Shown: one piece after another, positions 12,347-22,490 of the stretch | How positions within the stretch are numbered: the stretch's first letter is position 1 | Layout: each line of letters begins with the position of its first letter | NCBI GenBank assembly: GCA_910589415.1 | Contig: OU342634.1 | Location: 15,993,144-16,057,143, forward strand | Direction of reading: 5' to 3' | DNA from: Malachius bipustulatus | Lineage: Eukaryota; Arthropoda; Insecta; Coleoptera; Melyridae | DNA length: 64,000 nt | The notes under the pieces: generated by a model | The model's database searches: none | Told to the model about the DNA's origin: nothing | The model's input: only the letters and a program-made list of their open reading frames with translations | Position numbers and translations under genes: made by a program

Positions 12347-12884
12347 GGTAATTATTATTTACATCCGCGGCTCCTAAGTTTCATCAATTTTTTTCGGGAC
12401 CGAGGAGCGAAATAGGGATGCTGGGTGGGTAAGAAGCTAAAAACAGCCATTGCAAACTAATATTAAGGTCACAACTAAGGCCTCTTTGACACTACGGTCG
12501 AATTTCTAATTTTTTCTTCACTCTCAGGGCAAGGAAAATCTTCGAAATTAACAGTGGCACGATTTTTATTTTGAATTTGGCATTTATTTTGCATTTATAT
12601 TCCAAAAATCATTGCATCAATCCCTGTGGACTGGACACGATATGTGAACGCGAATATTGCGCCAGTACGTCTCTGCACGATTCGAAGCTTTTGAAGTGGG
12701 TACATCCGTAATTCGCGGTATCTACTCGACGCCTCTTGTCAGGACCGCACTCTCAAAACCGGTTTTTTAGGCCGTTTTGTGGCTTACCCTTTCATTTGCC
12801 TGGTGTTACTATAGGTATGTTCTCCACCCCTATACTATAGGTGCCATAGTGAAACTTTAGGAGCCGCGGATGTAAATAATGACC
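12347..12884 (+). mobile_element. Non-autonomous DNA transposon with 8-bp TSD, copy A (538 bp)
   Basis: The element begins GGTAATTATTATTTACATCC and ends with the inverted form GGATGTAAATAATGACC; the TIR continues inward as GCGGCTCCTA. It is bracketed by a perfect 8-bp direct repeat, GTGATTTC, at 12339-12346 and 12885-12892. The subterminal parts match copy B (33266-33860) in inverted orientation, for example CGAGGAGCGAAATAGGG on one side and CTATAGGTATGTTCTCCACCCC on the other. There is no ORF. An 8-bp duplication is known for hAT, P and Merlin elements among others. The ends do not show a classic hAT CAG start, so I leave the superfamily open. Confidence 0.92.
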
Positions 12885-12892
12885 GTGATTTC

Positions 12893-15185
12893 TTGTAATT
12901 ATTGGAATTATGTAATTTCCCAAAAGAAACCTCAGAATTTAACGTTAAGTGGACAATTGGCGGAAAAACAAAATAAATGTGTTCAACGTGGTAGCAAACT
13001 GAACTTAAACAAGCAGTAAATAACGAGATAGAACCTATTATCAACAGAAATCATCTCCACAATCAGTTTAAATCATGTAATCCAATAATAATCCTCGTAA
13101 TCAAATTCTTCCTATTATTTACTCCCTGTAAAAAAATACCTTGCAGATAAATAAAATAAACAATTATAAATCAAACGGACTAGTTATACCTGCCAGATAA
13201 TTCTCAAAATTCATGCAGTACCTAGCTGTCTAGAGTTATATCCAGATTCTTATTTCCAGATCCAGACTGAACAAAGTGAAACGATTACATGAGAAAATTT
13301 CCAAATAAATATGTTATTCTTAGTTTCTATTCCTACCCTTCGTGTAATATGAATAGGAAGTTCAAACAACGTTTCGTAACTCCTTGTCCTTGTATTGCTA
13401 ATAAACAGAACCGCGACTCCAGTTAGAGCTCTCGTGATTCTACTGCAACACGTCTCGTCAGTCGCCTGTATTTTCGATTATCATTATCATAACATGAATA
13501 TTCAGTTAATGTCACGAAATGGGCCGAATATACAATACTTTCCTGCTACCAGGATGCCTGTTATTGGAAGCCATGCTAGAATAAACCTATCGTTATGTCT
13601 CTATTAACCTGTCTAATGCAATATTCACGTTTGGATTGTTCAGGGTTCAGGAAGATGTCGTATTATAGAACTTAAATAGAATTCAATTCGAATCAGAGTC
13701 GGTTTGGGTCTTTTTGCACTTCTACTTTGATCGATTTTATATGAAATATTGTTAACTTTTCCGGAATTTCCGGAAGCTTATAATACAAACTCCATTTCCC
13801 TAATATCCGGTTTACTTTTTATTTTGAGTGGAGTATACCAAAACGAGTTTCAAATGTTTTATTTCTTTTAAATTGAAATTTTAAAATGACTAATGTTTTT
13901 TTTTATCTGCCGCTTCGCTGTTTGGCCATTAACCTATCTGGTCGGTGTGATTAAAACTTTTATGATGCGACATGAAAACATGCCACTTGTTTCTTTTCTG
14001 GGACTCCACAACGTTTCGTTGTCGTTTACATTTATTCCGTGTAAATGCACATTTAAAAATACTCGTTCGTTGTAGATTAACAGAACAGTTACCTAATTAC
14101 TTAGAGTTGAAATCTTCGTAGATAACTGGAAGTTGGAATTATAATAAATTATTATTATTTATTCATTACCCACTAGAAATATGTGTCGGGTTTTAGCACA
14201 GCTCCAATATCTCCACGATTATAAACATCAACTTCGTTTCGATGTCAGCGCGCTGAGGCTGTTACTCGTTGCTTGTCGTGTTCCTTCTCGTTTGTAGTTT
14301 TTCCGTGCGCTTATAAAGTCTGAAAATCTCAATGTTTGATGGCACACAACATTGAGGAGTGTTTATTTTTGCTACTTAAGGATTTATGGTAGGAATACTA
14401 CCCTGTTCAAATTATTGGTCACTTTTATTACTATCATTATGTGTCATATCCGTATTTTATGTATTTTTTATTTAATTGAAACTTTGTAATAAGTTTTTAG
14501 ATATTATTCTGTTTCTTCTGGCGAATATTGTTGGTTGAGTTTGATGTGATCTGAGCTATAATAGTATAGAAAACTTGAATATAGTAAGTACATTGACATT
14601 TGAGCCATATTTTTAAATAAATAATATTATCTAGGTCTGTGTATATAGGTACCACAATATCATAATGTAAATACAGAGGGAAATGGTTTTATGAAAAGTG
14701 TAATCGAGATTGTAACCCGTAAACATAATATAAGCAGCTTTTATATAACGGTTTCTAGCGGATCATCTACTTGGGGTGCAGGGATATAAATAAATTCCCT
14801 ATGTATCGTTACATACAACAGTAGTACTATCTCGGGTAGCAATATAGCATGTTGTATCTCGGTTGTGTCCTGGAAACAGGGACAGTTTCTTATATTATAA
14901 GGACATTCCATGCATATGTTATGTGAGCCACGAGGATGCGATGGTTCACTGGAGTTCGATAAAATGCCCGTGTATACGGAGAACGTATAAATTTCCCCTG
15001 AAGGAACAATTCAATAAAGTGCCCACTCACGAAAATGAGCTTAGTGCGGCATCCCTGCCTACATCCACAGAAATTTAATACGTCTAATATCTTTTTCTCT
15101 TGCTTAGTTTAACGGTTATTGTCTGAGAAGGGTTACCTGAAAAATTAAGTCGTAACATGATATTTAAAAACATGAAGAATTAAAA
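12893..15185. other. Non-coding stretch upstream of the retrotransposon
   Basis: No supported gene. A slightly GC-richer piece at 14863-15078 is open for 71 codons (MCPGNRDSFLYYKD...), but it matches nothing I recognise and lacks a clear start or splice context. The true 5' end of the retrotransposon may lie anywhere in roughly 14.9-15.25 kb. Confidence 0.4.
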
Positions 15186-15321
15186 TGCAGCGAGCTGATT
15201 AGTGTATCTCCGCCCGTGCTCCGCTATAATCAATTGTTTTAGTGGTAACGAAATAAGTAATAAATTTTTAATTTAGACAATTGTGTTCTGTGAGGTTTGG
15301 TGAATATTCTGAGTATAAAAA

Positions 15322-15942
15322 ATGCCTCTTACACAATCGCAATTATCCTCTATAAGAGATTTAATTGTCGAAACGGTAAAGAATATATTCAACGAAAATT
15401 ATCTCAAAGGAATTGTAGATAACGTGATTAAAACAGCTGGTGTTATTGAAATGAAAGAGAAAATACGACGGCAGGAAGATGAAATTGCACATCTAAAGAA
15501 TGAAATTCAGAGACTGGATCAACGGTCACGTAATTATAATGTACGTATATTCGGTATTGAGTATGTCCAGGGTGAGAGATTGGAGGAAAAGTTAATAGAT
15601 GTTTTCAAATCTAAAATGGATATACAGGTGAGGGGAGAAGATTTTGATCAATGTTATAGGGTTGGCGTGGCTGCTAAATATGAGAAACAACCACCTCCCG
15701 TGTTTGTAAAATTCTCTAAGCTAAAGTGCAGGGAAATTCTGATGAAGAAGAGAAATATGTTGAAGGGTAGCAAAATAGTTATAGCAGAGGACCTGACCCA
15801 GTGTAAGCACAACTTATTCAAGGAAGCTAGAAAGAAACTGGGACCAAGGAAGGTGTGGACAATGGATGGCCGTGTATACACAAAGAGGGGACAAGTCAAG
15901 GTTGAAATCGAAGGACTGGATGATATACAGGGGAGATCGTAA
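15322..15942 (+). CDS. Retrotransposon ORF1 protein (nucleic-acid-binding, coiled-coil), 206 aa
   Basis: This is the first ORF of the retrotransposon, expected to bind element RNA and help form the ribonucleoprotein particle. Residues about 40-75 (EMKEKIRRQEDEIAHLKNEI...) are a charged heptad-like coiled coil for self-association. It is followed by RSRNYNVRIFGIEY and the conserved stretch with FVKFSKLKCREILM, VIAEDLTQCKHNLFKEARKK and VWTMDGRVYTK. That second half is the domain found in many arthropod retrotransposon ORF1 proteins, related to the family named after baculovirus FP proteins. No CCHC knuckle is visible. The start is the first ATG after a stop-rich leader. The ORF is open throughout and lies 457 bp upstream of ORF2 on the same strand. 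The opposite-strand frame at 15654-15899 is a shadow. Confidence 0.87.
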   Translation: MPLTQSQLSSIRDLIVETVKNIFNENYLKGIVDNVIKTAGVIEMKEKIRRQEDEIAHLKNEIQRLDQRSRNYNVRIFGIEYVQGERLEEKLIDVFKSKMDIQVRGEDFDQCYRVGVAAKYEKQPPPVFVKFSKLKCREILMKKRNMLKGSKIVIAEDLTQCKHNLFKEARKKLGPRKVWTMDGRVYTKRGQVKVEIEGLDDIQGRS

Positions 15943-16399
15943 TGATCTCACAGTCGCGATGAATTTGTAAGTGCAGTGATATTTAATTCGTTATTGATTA
16001 TTGTTAATTACTAGTGTATTTTCAAGGTGGGATTGTACGCGGAACACGTGGGGGGGTGTCTTACTTTGATTTTTGAGGCATAATTTCTGTTTTTGCTTTT
16101 TGATATTTGTGTTTTTTTTTGTATTTCCTAGTGGTAGGCACTGTAGACATCTGTAAGTTGAGTTTGTACCTGACTTTGCTTTGGCTGCGACGGAGCTGAC
16201 TAAATCTCACTGTATATAAATTAAGGTTCCTCTACTGTTATTGATCATCTTCTGTTATTCTGTGTGATTCTGTATAATTTGTATAAATTCTGACACATTA
16301 TGTGTGAGCTTTGCTGTCTCGCGTGTGGGGCCACGGATGGTGTATAGGTGCCTGTGTGTTGTACATCTGTCATTGTTACTCTTAATAAATTGTTGAATT
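15943..16399 (+). other. Inter-ORF region of the retrotransposon
   Basis: A T- and G-rich stretch of 457 bp separates ORF1 from ORF2. It contains stops in all frames I checked by eye, so ORF2 is not a simple frameshift extension of ORF1. ORF2 would need reinitiation or another internal route. No further gene is seen. Confidence 0.6.
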
Positions 16400-19192
16400 A
16401 TGCGGAAGTTAAAAGTTGCTCATCTTAACGTGAGATCTCTAGTACCACATGTGCAACAAGTAAGGGAGGTCATATTCTCAAATGACATAGATATAATGGC
16501 ATTAAGTGAGACATGGTTGTTTTCTACTAAAACCGAAGATAGAGATGTATTGAGTATTCAGAATTACAAGCTTATTAGAAAGGATTTTGACCGGCGTGGA
16601 GGAGGTTTGGCATTTTATGTTCGTACTGATTTAATATGTGAAGTATTACCCAGCCCTAGTTGTAAGGAGTTGTTGTGCCTGTCTTTGAGTGTTAATGGTG
16701 TGAAAGTTGTGTTAGGTGTCACTTATCGCAATCATGCATATGGCTGTTTAGAGTTTATCGATGACTTAGAGGACTTCTTTTTAATACATTGCATAAATAC
16801 TGATAATGTTTTCATGTTGGGGGATGTAAACATAGATCTGTTAAAGCAACAGGATCCCATGGCAATAAAGTATGATAGATTCTTGAAGGCAGTGGGCTTG
16901 ACTCAGCTCATACGGGAACCGACCCGTGGGGATGCATTACTGGATCACATTATTGTTTTTCATGAAAATCTGGTGTGTGAATCGGGGGTGATCGATTCTG
17001 ATATCACGGATCATGACATTGTGTATGTGGTCTTGAATGTTGGAAGACCTAGAAGTCAATCAAAATTTCTTAGGATTAGAGATTTCAAACACTCTTCTGT
17101 AGACTCGTTGTCTCAAGATTTATTAAACTCAAATTTAGACAGTATTTTTTATACAGATGGTATAGATGACAAGATCACGATCTTTAACAACACCCTAACG
17201 CAATTATATGACAGACACATGCCCATTAAGGAAATTAAGGTTGATAGGATGCCGACACCGTGGGTAACTGACAATGCTAAACTGCTAATCTCGATGCGCG
17301 ATAAAGCTAAATTGAAATATAGGCACACTCAGTCACCTAGTGATTGGGCAACTTACAAGGAACTACGCAATTATACTAATATAAGCATTCGCAACGAAAA
17401 AAAAGCATATTTCACGTATAAATTGGGCAGCAGGCAGCCGCGGCTCATTTACAGAGAATTGAGATATCTTGGCATCGGATCTGGTACACGGGTGGGAGTT
17501 CCTGAGCACTTAAGCAATGTTGAGCGGGTAAATGAACACTTTCTCAGTGGTATACCAGGCGAGTCATCTGGTGGGGGCAGCGAATATGATAAAGGGTTGT
17601 ACAGAGGGTGCAGGGTTAACGATCGGGAACTCTTCTCGTTTGTATTAACAGATAGTGAAACTGTCTTAAGGATGCTCAGTGATATCAAATCTAATTCTGT
17701 AGGATGTGATGAGATCAGTATTCGAATGCTCAGGACATGCAGTTCAATCATTCTTGATCATATTACAAATATAGTAAATTCCTGCTTATTATTACATACG
17801 TTTCCTGCAGCATGGAAGCAGGCTCTGGTATTACCTTTGCCTAAGATTCCTGAACCGACAGAGTGGTCTCACCTAAGACCGATCAGTATACTTCCCGTTT
17901 TGTCGAAGGTCCTGGAGAAGGTGATGTACAGTCAATTGAGAAAATACGTAGATGACAATAAATTGCTCCCGAATGTTCAGTCTGGATTCAGACCTGGTCA
18001 TAGCTGTCTTACGGCTCTGGCAAAGGTGAATGATGATATACTCAGCGCTATGGATGAGGGCAAGATTACTGTTCTTGTTTTGCTAGACTTTTCCAGGGCA
18101 TTTGACACTATTGATCATGACATAATGGGTGATATACTTCGTCATATTGGATTGGGGGAGGATGCATGTGGTATGGTTAATAGTTACCTGCGTGGCCGCA
18201 CGCAACAAGTGAGAATAGGTGGAAGTACATCTATGCCACGTCATCTCAATAGTGGAGTTCCACAAGGCTCAATTTTAGGTCCACTGTTATTCACAGTATA
18301 CACTTCTGGCATGGGCAATGTTGTCAAAAATAGTAAGTTGCATATGTACGCCGATGATACACAACTGTACATTTCTTTTTATCCAGCACAAATTAATGAT
18401 GCTCTAAATCAGCTCAACTCTGACTTAAAGGGTATTTTACAGTTTTCAAAAGAGCATAATCTGAAGTTAAATCCTGGAAAATCGACAGTACTCCTCTTAG
18501 GTAGCAAGGTTTTCTGTGAAAGAGTTCGTCGTGACGTTCGGCTTGTGATTGACGACTCAGAATTGACTGTTAGTTTAAGCGCTCGGAATCTAGGATTGGT
18601 CATGGATAACTCTTTTAGGTATAGGCAGCATGTTGACAGTTGTCTCCGCAGGGCCTATTCAAGTTTACGGTTATTGTATCCTCATAGATCGTACATACCT
18701 CTTAAATTGAAATTACAGCTTTGCGAAACTTTGGTACTGTCCCAATTCACATTCTGTTCTCCTGTTTTTTCTCCCTGCCTTGATTCGGAAACAATGTATA
18801 AAATTCAAAAAGTTCAGAATGCTTGTTTGCGGTATTCATATGGTATAAGGAAATATCAGCACATTTCACACAAGTTGAATGATGCTGGATGGCTTAATAT
18901 GAAAAACAGATTCAGGTATCATCAAGCATGCTTCTATCATACAATAGTAACCACTCGACTGCCGGGGTACTTATACAATAGAATTAGATACAGGACTGAT
19001 GTTCATAATATTAATATCCGCAGAAGAGATGCAGTATCTCTTCCAAGATACCGACTTGCTATGTTCGAGCGATCTTTTACATTTAATGTCTACAGGATAT
19101 ATAATGCGCTACCTGAATGCATTAAAAAATTAAATATAAAACAATTTAAAAGATCAGTACATGACTATTATTTAGAATCACAGCATATTTAA
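16400..19192 (+). CDS. Retrotransposon ORF2: endonuclease and reverse transcriptase, 930 aa
   Basis: The protein nicks target DNA and copies the element RNA by target-primed reverse transcription in the nucleus. The N-terminal endonuclease (about 1-215) has LNVRSL (9-14), the catalytic Glu in LSETWL (37), GDVNID (141-146) and TDHDIV (203-208), the last giving the catalytic Asp-His pair. The reverse transcriptase (about 465-720) has LRPISILP (492-499), SGFRPGHS (528-535), LDFSRAFDTIDH (562-573), SGVPQGSILGPLLF (618-631) and the catalytic YADD (650-653). No RNase H motif follows, and the C-terminal 200 residues are the usual thumb-like region of CR1/Jockey elements. Length is normal for the group. 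No internal stop is present, so the enzyme could be functional. Codon use is AT-biased like the surrounding DNA. Confidence 0.97.
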   Translation: MRKLKVAHLNVRSLVPHVQQVREVIFSNDIDIMALSETWLFSTKTEDRDVLSIQNYKLIRKDFDRRGGGLAFYVRTDLICEVLPSPSCKELLCLSLSVNGVKVVLGVTYRNHAYGCLEFIDDLEDFFLIHCINTDNVFMLGDVNIDLLKQQDPMAIKYDRFLKAVGLTQLIREPTRGDALLDHIIVFHENLVCESGVIDSDITDHDIVYVVLNVGRPRSQSKFLRIRDFKHSSVDSLSQDLLNSNLDSIFYTDGIDDKITIFNNTLTQLYDRHMPIKEIKVDRMPTPWVTDNAKLLISMRDKAKLKYRHTQSPSDWATYKELRNYTNISIRNEKKAYFTYKLGSRQPRLIYRELRYLGIGSGTRVGVPEHLSNVERVNEHFLSGIPGESSGGGSEYDKGLYRGCRVNDRELFSFVLTDSETVLRMLSDIKSNSVGCDEISIRMLRTCSSIILDHITNIVNSCLLLHTFPAAWKQALVLPLPKIPEPTEWSHLRPISILPVLSKVLEKVMYSQLRKYVDDNKLLPNVQSGFRPGHSCLTALAKVNDDILSAMDEGKITVLVLLDFSRAFDTIDHDIMGDILRHIGLGEDACGMVNSYLRGRTQQVRIGGSTSMPRHLNSGVPQGSILGPLLFTVYTSGMGNVVKNSKLHMYADDTQLYISFYPAQINDALNQLNSDLKGILQFSKEHNLKLNPGKSTVLLLGSKVFCERVRRDVRLVIDDSELTVSLSARNLGLVMDNSFRYRQHVDSCLRRAYSSLRLLYPHRSYIPLKLKLQLCETLVLSQFTFCSPVFSPCLDSETMYKIQKVQNACLRYSYGIRKYQHISHKLNDAGWLNMKNRFRYHQACFYHTIVTTRLPGYLYNRIRYRTDVHNINIRRRDAVSLPRYRLAMFERSFTFNVYRIYNALPECIKKLNIKQFKRSVHDYYLESQHI

Positions 19193-19728
19193 ATCATTGA
19201 AAGGACTGTCATCCTGATCGGTCGACTCGTGGTGTTCCCCCTGTAGTGCATGACGGATACCTGTGTGGTTGGTGGGGTTGGGTGAGCTTTGCGATTCTTA
19301 TGGGCTTTTTAGTTATTTACTGAATTTAATAATTAACAGAGCGTTGCTGAACCTCCTTCCTGGCAGTCTGAATCGTTGATACGACCATGGATTGTCCTTG
19401 GTGTCTGCGCGCGGGATAGTGTGGCTCTGATTGTCATTGATTGTCAGGAATAGGTGATGATTATTATGTGTACTTTGGATGGCCGCGTTCACATGTTATT
19501 TTATTGTAATATTATATATATTTTGTCAGCTCGTAAAAGTTTAGCAATGTTTGTTATCAGGGGGTTAAGTGGGAGAGCAGCTGAGGATAATGTGATCCTC
19601 AAGTTGAACTTCGCCCCAATTTGTCACTGTCAGGATTAGTGTCTAGGTGAATTGTTAAATTGGTATATGGATGTATGATGGTGATAAATAAAGGTGTTTA
19701 TTATTATTATTATTATTATTATTTAAGA
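19193..19728 (+). other. 3' UTR and (TTA)n tail of the retrotransposon
   Basis: The region is GT-rich relative to the flanks, ends in AATAAAGGTG, and closes with about nine TTA repeats at 19698-19723. The trinucleotide tail marks the 3' end of the insertion. A 61-codon frame at 19454-19639 is not credible as a gene. Confidence 0.75.
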
Positions 19729-20168
19729 GGTTTTGGCGAGGTCGAGGGCTGCGTTTTAAGATACTATCACGAGACGATTTAGATGCTTAAATCGGTTTCT
19801 TTGTAGATATTTTCTCCCTGGCTCCTGAGAGATACAAAAAATGAAAAATGTGGCTTTTGGTGCCCCAATCCCTGCTTCTTTGACTTACTTCCTAATTATC
19901 TTACTAAACTCTATAATTTTTCAAATAACTTGTCCTATGAGAAGAGAACATTTTTTAATGATTCATCAATTAGCAAATTATAATTATATTAATGAGGGAG
20001 ATTAGCTCTTTTAATATTTTTATTTTGATTCATACTTAATTTACATTCTCATAAATTTGGAAGTTTAGGTACTGTGTTTAAATCTGGCAGAGTGCAAGAC
20101 AAAAGGCAAACGAACTACCCTTAATTTACTACCAGTCTTTTGATAGTAAATAAAGGATAATTTTATAA

Positions 20169-20562
20169 AGGTCTCAATCGCCTGCGATTTTTTCCTTTTT
20201 GAACGCAATTTATTTTTCTGATTACTAAGGTGTATAACACTACGAGTTATATTTTTTTTAATCCAATATGACGTCCATAAGAAGAAAAGATAAGAACTAA
20301 CGATTTTTCGCCATCTTAAAATGCTAGAAACTTGAAAAGTGTTTTTGAATTCCATGTTGAAAAGTGTCCTAATAATTAAGACGGCGAAATATCGATAGTT
20401 ATTTTTTTTCTTATGGTCGTCATATTGGATTTTTTATAACTCGTAGTATTATACATCTTAGTAATCAGAAAAATAAATTGCGTCCAAAAAGGGAAAAATC
20501 CAACATGGTGGTCATAAGAAAAACGAAAGTTGAGGCGGAATAACAAAAGACGATTGAGACCT
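20169..20562. repeat. Imperfect palindrome (foldback remnant), about 390 bp
   Basis: The left arm runs from GGTCTCAATCG near 20170 through GCAATTTATTTTTCTGATTA and AATCCAATATGACG to about 20345. The right arm is its reverse complement, ending CGATTGAGACC at about 20561, with CGTCATATTGGATT and TAATCAGAAAAATAAATTGC in between. A block of about 50 bp is missing from the left arm. Neither arm codes. The downstream segment to 20836 (ending GGGACACATTGTATA) looks like another decayed repeat arm. Confidence 0.75.
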
Positions 20563-21487
20563 GTCATACACGCTATCTTATTCGTCTTAAAAAGTGTCCG
20601 GATAATGTCACATTTTGACAGCTGTCAAATTAACCGTTTCGGACTCACTTGAGAAAAACAAAATCCGCCATTTTCGATTTTTGGCCGATATTTCCAAAAC
20701 CAATTGACCGATCGTAAATCTGAAACCGGTTATCGAATGCACAAAGTTTCCCCTAGAACTTTCCCCATTTATGCTGTAAGTGTAACAGGAGCCGAGATTC
20801 CTGTATAGAGACGCGAATCTGGGACACATTGTATAATGAAGGTGTTTGTTTAAAGGATTGGAGCTTGGACAAAACTAATAAGTTTCCGAAGATAAAAATA
20901 ACAGGAAACCCGGTCGGCTAATGTGCCTAAAAAACAATCGTCCGGCAGTAATTGAAAAACTGATTCATGGTTAAAAAACAACTAAGACATTTTTATTATC
21001 TCAAAGGGTCGACTTGTCGACAGCGTGGAAGCCGACAGTCCAATATATCAGTCGGTCGCCTTCATATTTTCCGTATTTTCCTGCTATTAAATGAGTAATT
21101 GAAGTAAATGACGTTCCCTTCTTCACAAATGAAAAACGATCGTGCCGCTCGGAAACTGTATAATGACTGTCTTTATTGTGGCAGTTTTTTGTACTCTTTC
21201 GCGACGACTATAAATTTTCCCTTTTCCAAAGCAAGCGGGCAATTGAATTTTCCCGGCGATTGTTAGAATTATATAAATCAGTCAGTGCACAAAATGGTGA
21301 CTCAGGCATAAAGATTCATTTTTTCTATAAAAGGAAATCGAGAGTTTGTCACACGGTTTACCATTTACCACATGTGTCTGTCGTTAATTTATTTCTGCTG
21401 ATAGATTCATATTCATACAAATCATAGGTGTCTACATTTTGTTTTGTTGATAATTTGGAACCTCCTACTTAATTTATTACACCGCAC
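20563..21487. other. Non-coding, decayed repeat arm then AT-rich DNA
   Basis: From 20590 to 20836 the sequence has features of the palindrome arms elsewhere (ATCCGCCATTTTCG, ending GGGACACATTGTATA), but no partner arm was seen. The rest holds nothing I can support. Confidence 0.4.
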
Positions 21488-21489
21488 TT

Positions 21490-21568
21490 TTACTATAGGT
21501 ATGCTCTCCACCCCTATACGTATAGGTGCCATAGTGAAACTGTAGGAGCCGCGGATGTATATATTGAC
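21490..21568 (+). mobile_element. Solo end of the 8-bp-TSD DNA transposon family
   Basis: About 79 bp match the right end of the element at 12347-12884: ACTATAGGTATGCTCTCCAC, then ATAGGTGCCATAGTGAAAC, then GTAGGAGCCGCGGATGTA and TATTGACC at the terminus. No matching left end lies upstream, so this is a truncated copy. Confidence 0.85.
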
Positions 21569-22490
21569 CATTATTATTAATTAATTGTTACAATAATTTG
21601 TAGCAAGCTGAGCGTTTCACATTATACACATCAAACGCGCTGTCAAACCACCCTCTCCAGACATCGCGTAATAGGTACATAATAAGGCAGTAAAAAATGT
21701 AATTTTTTTTTTTACTTTTACTACCAAATTGTTTGTGGAATGATTTATTCCACGTTATCGTTTTGAGGTATCAACCTACTTAACTCTAAGAACATTTCAT
21801 AGAGTTATAAAGATGAGCTTAATAGATGATTATGTAATAATTAACGCTTACGCATACGTTGTCTCAAAATTAACCTCTACACTGTCGACATCTCTACTTC
21901 AACTGCAGATGTGTGTCACTCATTAAGATGCCTAATGAATTATACTCGATTAAAATTAATCAATTCAGCATCCATATACTTGACTTACGTATAATAGTAC
22001 TAACAAGCCAGCACAAACGACGAGACCATCTAATAATAGATTGAGTACACGGTATAGTCATAGTCATATAATGGAGTCCGCATCTCTTTGATCAAGTACT
22101 GGCAACAGGAATGGCAATCTGAAGCTCACAGAATAAATCAAGAGACGACAATTTCCCATCAAACGTTTCGTGTACAATGAATGCATTGTTTTGACAACGC
22201 GTATCTCTGTTTATGCAGTGCAGACGTACAAACAAAAGGCTTGCGAATAAATGGCTTAAAATTACCCATTTATCCCAATGAGACTATTTAATACTCACAA
22301 CTTTTTGTTACCTAAGTAGATTCATGACTTCTGAAATAGGTATACATTACATTCAACTGGTTCATTTTTAATATGAAGGTATATACATATATATATATAT
22401 TTCGTATGAATTATTACATTTTAAATTAGAAGGATATGGATATAATATGATTTATACAATTTATGTTGTATTGTAGAATTTTCTTATTTC
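21569..22490. other. Non-coding AT-rich DNA
   Basis: Contains a (TA)n-type run at about 22380-22401. No gene or inverted repeat is supported. Confidence 0.4.

Larger units (their letters stand above)
15200..19728 (+). mobile_element. Non-LTR retrotransposon, both ORFs open (CR1/Jockey-like)
   Basis: This is one transcription unit with two ORFs in order, ORF1 (15322-15942) and ORF2 (16400-19192). A 3' UTR of about 530 bp follows, ending in AATAAAGGTG and a (TTA)n tail at 19698-19723. ORF2 encodes an apurinic-type endonuclease and a reverse transcriptase with no RNase H, which places it broadly in the CR1/Jockey group; the exact clade is not resolved by eye. The left boundary is uncertain because I found no target-site duplication. 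No stop or frameshift is visible in either ORF, so this is the youngest-looking coding element in the window. Confidence 0.88.

Noticed and set aside
15654..15899. 81-codon minus-strand frame
   Set aside because: Lies opposite the well-supported ORF1 of the retrotransposon and has no independent evidence.
17449..17751. 100-codon minus-strand frame
   Set aside because: Antisense shadow of ORF2 between the endonuclease and RT domains.
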